Source of the DNA: Pseudomonadota bacterium | Lineage (GTDB): Bacteria > Pseudomonadota > Alphaproteobacteria > Acetobacterales > Acetobacteraceae | Assembly: GCA_021841985.1 (NCBI GenBank) | Contig: JAKCCP010000229.1 | Span: 1-10,512 of the forward strand | Length of the DNA: 10,512 nucleotides | Direction of reading: 5' to 3' | Shown: positions 7,010 to 10,512 of the stretch, piece after piece | Layout of the letters: each line of letters opens with the position of its first letter | Numbering within the stretch: the first letter of the stretch is position 1 | Made by a program: the position numbers and the translations under genes | Notes under the pieces: model-generated | What the model was told of the DNA's origin: nothing | Databases searched by the model: none | What the model saw: only the letters and a program-made list of their open reading frames with translations

Positions 7010-8122
7010 CTAGGCGAAGCGGCGCGGATCGATGCGCGGCAGGATGGCGCCAGCCGCGCCTGGCGATTGGCCGAGCACGAGCGCCGCGACCAGGCGACCC
7101 GCGGCCGGGGCGGTCTGGATGCCATAGCCACCCTGGCCGACGCACCAGAAAAACCCCTCCGCCTGCGGGTCCCAGCCGAAAGCGAGGCTGCCGTCGGGGG
7201 CAAAGGTGCGTAGCCCCGCCCAGCTCCGCTCCACCCGCCGCACATCGATCGCCAGCGCTCGCTGCATGCGGTCGATGCCGATGGCGATGTCGATCTCGTC
7301 GGGCTGAACGTCGTGCGGGTGGGTCGGGGTGGCGTCCGCCGGCGTCACCATGAGCCGGGAGCGCGCCTCGGGGCGGACATACCAGCTCTGCACGACATCC
7401 TGCACCAGCGGCCAATCCGCGACGATATAGGGCGCGGGATCGATGATCGCCCCGGTGCGCCGTTTGGGTGTCAGGCCGAGGGGCGCAACGCCTGCGGATT
7501 TTGCCACCTCATCGCCCCAGGCGCCAGCGGCGTTGACCAGGACGGGGGCGGCGAAGCTGGCGCCATCCGCCGTCTCGACCTGCCACAGTCCCCGCGTGCG
7601 GACCATCGTGCGGGCGCGGGCGCTGAGTGCGAGCCGGCCACCCTGTCTCTGGAACTGGCGCAAGAATCCCTGATGAAGCGCCGCGACGTCGATATCGAAA
7701 GCGTCGTCCTCGATCGCCGCGGCAACCGCATAATCCGGCCGCAGCGCCGGGACCGCGCGGGCGATCTCGTCGAGGCTGACTGGCCGCACCGCTTCCCCCT
7801 CGGCGAGCAGGCTCGCAAGATCGGCGCTTTGCTCGGGCGGTGCGAGAAACACCACGGGGCGGCGGCGGATCAGCGAGTGATCGACAAAGCCCGGCGGTGG
7901 TGTCTCGAAAAAGATCCGCGAGAGGCTGGTCAACACATGGACATCGGGCGGCCCATAATTCAGGATCCAGATCGCCGCCGAGCGCCCGGTGCTATGATAG
8001 CCGGCCGCTTCCTCGGCCTCCAGGAGCGCCACGCGGCGCCCTGCGGTTGCGAGTTCTGCCGCCGCACTCGCCCCGGCCATGCCGGCGCCGATAACCAAGA
8101 TGTCGAATTCCTGCGCGCTCAT
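7010..8122 (-). CDS. FAD-dependent D-amino-acid dehydrogenase, DauA (D-arginine dehydrogenase)-like
   Basis: Protein of 370 aa, close to the 375 aa of Pseudomonas D-arginine dehydrogenase. The start at 8122 puts the dinucleotide-binding strand at the N-terminus; the frame stays open upstream to 8209 but that extension looks non-coding. The Rossmann motif GAGMAGASAAAEL (12-24) ends in an acidic ALLEAE strand for the adenine ribose. Other family landmarks are GYHSTGRSAA (41-50), DIDVAALHQGFLR (143-155), VLVNAAGAWGDE (194-205), LGLTPKRR (215-222), HDVQPDEIDIA (270-280), WAGLRTF (301-307) and GQGGYGIQT (329-337). Expected chemistry: oxidative deamination of a D-amino acid to a 2-oxo acid, electrons passing via FAD to an acceptor other than oxygen. 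Arg222, Tyr248, Arg305 and Gln336 match recalled active-site residues. Positions matching His48 and Glu87 of the Pseudomonas enzyme look like Ile51 and Val90, so the substrate is probably not D-arginine. Glycine oxidase or sarcosine oxidase relatives are less likely. Confidence 0.88.
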   Translation of the reverse strand: MSAQEFDILVIGAGMAGASAAAELATAGRRVALLEAEEAAGYHSTGRSAAIWILNYGPPDVHVLTSLSRIFFETPPPGFVDHSLIRRRPVVFLAPPEQSADLASLLAEGEAVRPVSLDEIARAVPALRPDYAVAAAIEDDAFDIDVAALHQGFLRQFQRQGGRLALSARARTMVRTRGLWQVETADGASFAAPVLVNAAGAWGDEVAKSAGVAPLGLTPKRRTGAIIDPAPYIVADWPLVQDVVQSWYVRPEARSRLMVTPADATPTHPHDVQPDEIDIAIGIDRMQRALAIDVRRVERSWAGLRTFAPDGSLAFGWDPQAEGFFWCVGQGGYGIQTAPAAGRLVAALVLGQSPGAAGAILPRIDPRRFA

Positions 8123-8184
8123 GCCAGCAGCGTTCCTGGAATCGGAGATTTTGGCAAGAGGGCGCGGCCGCGCCGCAACAAAAC

Positions 8185-8200
8185 TGTCATCAAAATGACA
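8185..8200. promoter_or_regulatory. Perfect inverted repeat, candidate operator
   Basis: TGTCAT (8185-8190) and ATGACA (8195-8200) form a perfect 6-bp palindrome with the 4-bp spacer CAAA, in an A-rich patch of an otherwise GC-rich gap. It is 63 bp upstream of the FAD enzyme start (8122) and 150 bp upstream of the divergent Rap1a/Tai-like gene (8350). The left half with the preceding C reads CTGTCAT, the half-site of a Pho box, but the right half is inverted instead of directly repeated. A generic dimeric-regulator site is the simpler reading. Confidence 0.4.
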
Positions 8201-8349
8201 AAAAACCATGCACGGCCGGAGGCCGGCACGCTGCTACAACCGTCCTCGCCGCCAGGGCAGCAAAAAGCTCGAGACACGAGAGTGCAAAACCCGATCGTGC
8301 ATGTCCAGGGCGTTATGGTATCAAATTATCGTGTTGATCGGAGACCCAG

Positions 8350-8850
8350 ATGCGTCTTGCCCTTCTCGGCTGCATAGGTCTGATGACCGCCACCACCGCC
8401 CTCGCCCAGCCGCTGCCGGGGCAGGCGTCACAGGCTCAGCATGGTCCGCAAGTGGCGGCAAATGGCGTGGTCCCCGCGACGGCCGCGCCGGTTGCCACCG
8501 GCAATCCCCTCGACATCCGCAGCCTGCGCGATCTCGCGAGCGCCTGCAGCATGCGCAACGACAATCCCTATTATGTCGCGGCAACCAGCCTTTGCGCGGG
8601 CTATGAGGCCGCGGTGCTCGATTTTCATCTGCTCGATACCCTGGGGCCGCGCCACAACAAGCGCAAAGTCTGCCTCCCGAGCCCGGCGCCTTCGCGCCGC
8701 CAGACGACAGCGGGCTTGGTATCCTGGGTACAGAGCAATCCGCAATATCTCGATGAGCCAGCGGCCAGTGGCGTGCTGCGCTATTTTATCAATAACTATC
8801 CCTGCAACCGCAAAACTTTCCAGTGGTCGCCCCCGGGCCCCATGCAATGA
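8350..8850 (+). CDS. Secreted Rap1a/Tai-family protein (T6SS immunity-like)
   Basis: Protein of 166 aa with a Sec signal peptide (MRLALLGCIGLMTATTALAQ, cleavage around residue 20). GGAG sits about 9 nt before the ATG. After a Pro/Ala-rich linker (21-55), the domain shows the Rap1a/Tai pattern: LASACSMRN (62-70), CAGYEAAVLDFH (82-93), VCLPSPAPSRRQ (107-118), LVSWVQSNPQYLDEPAA (123-139) and a final VLRYFINNYPC (142-152). Cys66, Cys82, Cys108 and Cys152 could make two disulfides, consistent with periplasmic residence. Characterised family members (Serratia Rap1a, Tai4) neutralise type VI secretion amidase effectors in the periplasm. Many alphaproteobacterial members are orphan proteins of unknown role, and no effector gene lies beside this one. 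The upstream neighbour is the divergent FAD enzyme; downstream it converges on the second PEP-CTERM gene. Confidence 0.85.
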   Translation: MRLALLGCIGLMTATTALAQPLPGQASQAQHGPQVAANGVVPATAAPVATGNPLDIRSLRDLASACSMRNDNPYYVAATSLCAGYEAAVLDFHLLDTLGPRHNKRKVCLPSPAPSRRQTTAGLVSWVQSNPQYLDEPAASGVLRYFINNYPCNRKTFQWSPPGPMQ

Positions 8851-8855
8851 GGGTT

Positions 8856-8889
8856 GCGGCGCCGCGAGCCTGAAGGGTTCCGGCGCCGC
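8856..8889. repeat. 9-bp inverted repeat between convergent genes
   Basis: GCGGCGCCG (8856-8864) and CGGCGCCGC (8881-8889) are perfect reverse complements separated by 16 nt. They lie in the 79-bp gap between the convergent stops at 8850 and 8930. The location fits a bidirectional transcription stop, but no T-run follows on either strand and each arm is itself nearly palindromic, so this is a candidate 3' end structure only. Confidence 0.45.
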
Positions 8890-8929
8890 CATTCGCTGTT
8901 CCGCCAAGGCTCATCTGCGCTTTATCTGC

Positions 8930-9625
8930 TCATCCCCCCAGGCCTGCCCCCCGGCCTACGCGGCGGCGGCGCACCAGGCCAAGTCCCACGATCCCGCTGC
9001 AGAGCAGGGCAAGCGAGGCGGGTTCGGGCACCGGATCCGTCTCGGTGGCCGAAAAACTGCCGGTCGCGCGGCCGTTGCTGGTGACGGTGAGCACCGTCTC
9101 AAGCGCGTTGGCGCCGGGGAACACGGCGCTGGTCCCGGCATTGAAATACCCGGTCGTGCCGGACGACAGGGTCTCGCCGATCTGGCTGTAGGTGGCGCCG
9201 TCATTGCTGCTGGCCAGAAATTCGCCGGAAGCCTGCAAGCCTGAACCGCTCAGCGTGCCGAACACGAGGTTTTGGGTGCTCGTTCCTGGCAGATCGAGGC
9301 CGGTGCCGGTCAATTGCAGCGTCAGAAACCCGGCCGAGGACGCCGTGACCGTCGGGGTAAAAATCATGCCCGGCAGGGTGACCGGCCCGGAACCGCCGGC
9401 CTCGGTCGCGACGTCGCCGCTCAGGGAAAAACCGCCGATCGTGGCGTTATAACCATAGGTGGTAATGCCGTTGCGCGACGAAATCTCGGTCAACGGCACG
9501 GAAACGTTCTCGCGGCCGAACAGGCCGAACGTCGTGCCGGTCAGGCTCAGGCTCGGCGCTGCCTGCGCGGCGGGAAAGGCGGCGAACGAGCTCAGGAGGG
9601 AGACGGCCAGCAACCAATGTTTCAT
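8930..9625 (-). CDS. PEP-CTERM sorting-domain surface protein with extended tail
   Basis: Protein of 231 aa. The ATG at 9625 is preferred over the upstream in-frame ATG at 9667: AAGGA lies about 9 nt before it and the signal peptide begins directly (MKHWLLAVSLLSSFAAFPAA, cleavage near AQA at 20-22). The mature region (about 23-195) is Gly/Ser/Thr-rich and beta-rich, with no catalytic motif and no clear similarity to the other PEP-CTERM protein here outside the anchor. The anchor reads VPEPASLALLCSGIVGLGL then VRRRR, with PEP at 200-202. Unusually, nine further residues (VGRGAGLGG) follow the basic cluster, where most relatives stop within a few residues. Expected location is periplasm to outer surface after exosortase-type processing. 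It is convergent with the Rap1a/Tai-like gene. Confidence 0.9.
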   Translation of the reverse strand: MKHWLLAVSLLSSFAAFPAAQAAPSLSLTGTTFGLFGRENVSVPLTEISSRNGITTYGYNATIGGFSLSGDVATEAGGSGPVTLPGMIFTPTVTASSAGFLTLQLTGTGLDLPGTSTQNLVFGTLSGSGLQASGEFLASSNDGATYSQIGETLSSGTTGYFNAGTSAVFPGANALETVLTVTSNGRATGSFSATETDPVPEPASLALLCSGIVGLGLVRRRRVGRGAGLGG

Positions 9626-9672
9626 GATCCGGCATCCTTTTGATGATAGAATCGAGAAAAATCCCAACCAAC

Positions 9673-9692
9673 GTCGCCCATTGATGGGCGAC
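9673..9692 (-). promoter_or_regulatory. Perfect hairpin upstream of the second PEP-CTERM gene
   Basis: GTCGCCCAT (9673-9681) and ATGGGCGAC (9684-9692) are exact reverse complements with two bases between. As RNA this gives an 8-bp stem with a four-base loop. It sits 47-67 nt upstream of the ATG at 9625, so it is either in the mRNA leader or in the promoter as an operator. There is no T-run after it on the minus strand. Farther upstream, AT-rich DNA with a TTAAGCCTTAA palindrome (9720-9730) probably holds the promoter; no -35/-10 pair is convincing. Confidence 0.5.
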
Positions 9693-9784
9693 TACCGTGT
9701 CACCTGAAAACATAGATCATTAAGCCTTAACAATTTACTACCAAAGGAAGCAATTTTCCTGCCACACAGCAAAAAATAGGTATT

Positions 9785-10512
9785 TCAAGGGTTTTCGCTA
9801 CAGAAGGCGCGTGCTCTTCGCGGGTTTGTAAAATATTCCGACAGACGGCTCCAGCGCAGCCGCGTTGTCACCCCGAGCACCGAAAAGCCATGCGGCAAGG
9901 TGAGCCAGTGCAGCTGGCACTCTCCGCTCGCCAGGCTGGTTTTGTAGCGCGCCTCCCCGGCGAGAAAATCATAGCGTCGCACCCCCGCGGCGGCATACAT
10001 TTCGATAGCGAGATGATGACAGGTCAACCCCGGCTTCTCATGGGCGCGCGCCGCCGCGAAATCGAAGCCGCCCTGATAGGCCAGCACCTCCTCCCGCCAA
10101 AGAAAATTGTAGAGATAGCCGATCGTCTCGCCGCCGGCGCGAACCATCAGCAGATCGATCTCGCCCCGATCAAATCCGCGCGCGATCAAGGCATGGTGAA
10201 AGCGCGCAAAGAACTGGTTGGCGAAGGCGCCAGGCTTGCCGCGCGCCGCCCAGCCGCGCTGATGCAGCACCGCCAGGGCGTCGAGAAATTCGTGCGCCTG
10301 CGTCTTACTCGCCGCGCGCACGATGCTGAGCGGCCCACGTTCGGCATAGCGCCGCGCCGAGCGGCGCAGTTGATAGCGGGTATTGGCGCTGAGGCCGGCC
10401 AGGAACTCATGCCCCGGCGTGAGCGCGACAAACGGCGCTGGCCGCGTTTGACAAAGCGCCGCGCCGAGCCGGAGCACCGCCGCGCAATGCGCCGCATCCA
10501 CCCCGAGATCGG
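9785..10512 (-). CDS. CelD/FemAB-like GNAT acyltransferase (N-terminus beyond window)
   Basis: The frame is open to the right edge, so 241 C-terminal residues are visible. A GTG at 10501 could start it, but the frame continues upstream and the family is normally about 350-400 aa, so the real start lies outside. Visible marks in order (numbered from the first visible residue): ANTRYQLRRSARRYAERGPL at about 42-61, the basic helix typical of CelD-type acyltransferases; HQRGWAARGKPGAF at about 83-96; a GNAT beta-strand pair, GGETIGYLYNFLW then VLAYQGGFD (about 126-150); and near the end YDFLAGEARYKTSLASGE (about 180-197), the conserved DFL-GE-YK block. Members are thought to acylate polysaccharide or glycan precursors. 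The acyl donor and acceptor here are unknown. A FemAB-type peptidoglycan or XrtA-associated transferase is the main alternative. Confidence 0.85.
   Translation of the reverse strand, partial: DLGVDAAHCAAVLRLGAALCQTRPAPFVALTPGHEFLAGLSANTRYQLRRSARRYAERGPLSIVRAASKTQAHEFLDALAVLHQRGWAARGKPGAFANQFFARFHHALIARGFDRGEIDLLMVRAGGETIGYLYNFLWREEVLAYQGGFDFAAARAHEKPGLTCHHLAIEMYAAAGVRRYDFLAGEARYKTSLASGECQLHWLTLPHGFSVLGVTTRLRWSRLSEYFTNPRRARAFCSENP

Noticed and set aside
7313..8377. Long plus-strand open frame opposite the FAD enzyme gene
   Set aside because: Its translation is Arg/Gly-rich with no recognisable motif, while the minus strand encodes a full-length DauA-like enzyme.
8856..8889. Intrinsic terminator call for the inverted repeat between convergent genes
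   Set aside because: No T-run follows on either strand, so it is kept only as an inverted repeat.
8441..9244. Plus-strand frame of 267 codons spanning the Rap1a/Tai-like gene and the second PEP-CTERM gene
   Set aside because: It overlaps two well-supported genes in other frames, has no signal, domain or ribosome site, and shows Arg/Ala-rich shadow composition.

Overview
The window is GC-rich (roughly two thirds G+C by eye) and reads like an alphaproteobacterium, most likely an acetic-acid/acidophilic Acetobacteraceae relative. The reasons are codon use, the glycine/alanine-rich secreted repeat protein, the Rap1a/Tai-type small protein and the PEP-CTERM tails. This taxonomic call is inference. 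There are seven genes, two of them cut by the window edges, and nearly all concern the cell exterior. No RNA gene, CRISPR array, transposase or integrase is visible.

Left part (1-5971): two divergent paralogues fire away from a 256-bp AT-rich gap. The minus-strand copy (1254 to beyond base 1) has a Sec signal peptide. The plus-strand copy (1511-5971, 1486 aa) has no signal peptide but carries the same N-terminal module, followed by RTX-like glycine repeats, a right-handed beta-helix and a second long glycine-rich repeat tract, as expected of a type I secreted protein. The shared module looks like an N-terminal RIFT-barrel-like beta domain plus a helical, probably (alpha/alpha)-toroid domain, reminiscent of YetA/PcRGLX-type polysaccharide-degrading proteins. 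The two paralogues therefore seem to export the same kind of module by two routes. This is the most interesting part of the window.

Middle (6004-8850): a hairpin with a T-run on the minus side lies between the giant gene and a convergent PEP-CTERM protein gene (6771-6085). Upstream on the same strand is a D-arginine-dehydrogenase-like FAD enzyme (8122-7010). It keeps the catalytic-core residues of that family but appears to have lost the residues that read the arginine side chain. Divergent from it is a small secreted Rap1a/Tai-family protein (8350-8850).

Right part (8930-10512): a second, unrelated PEP-CTERM protein (9625-8930) with a perfect hairpin in its upstream region, then the C-terminal part of a CelD/FemAB-like GNAT acyltransferase (beyond 10512 to 9785). 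That family is often linked to exopolysaccharide modification. Taken together the window looks like a surface/extracellular-matrix neighbourhood: two exported carbohydrate-active-looking proteins, two anchored or sorted surface proteins and one probable polysaccharide-modifying acyltransferase. The functional linkage is inference from co-location only; no exosortase, type I exporter or T6SS gene is in view.
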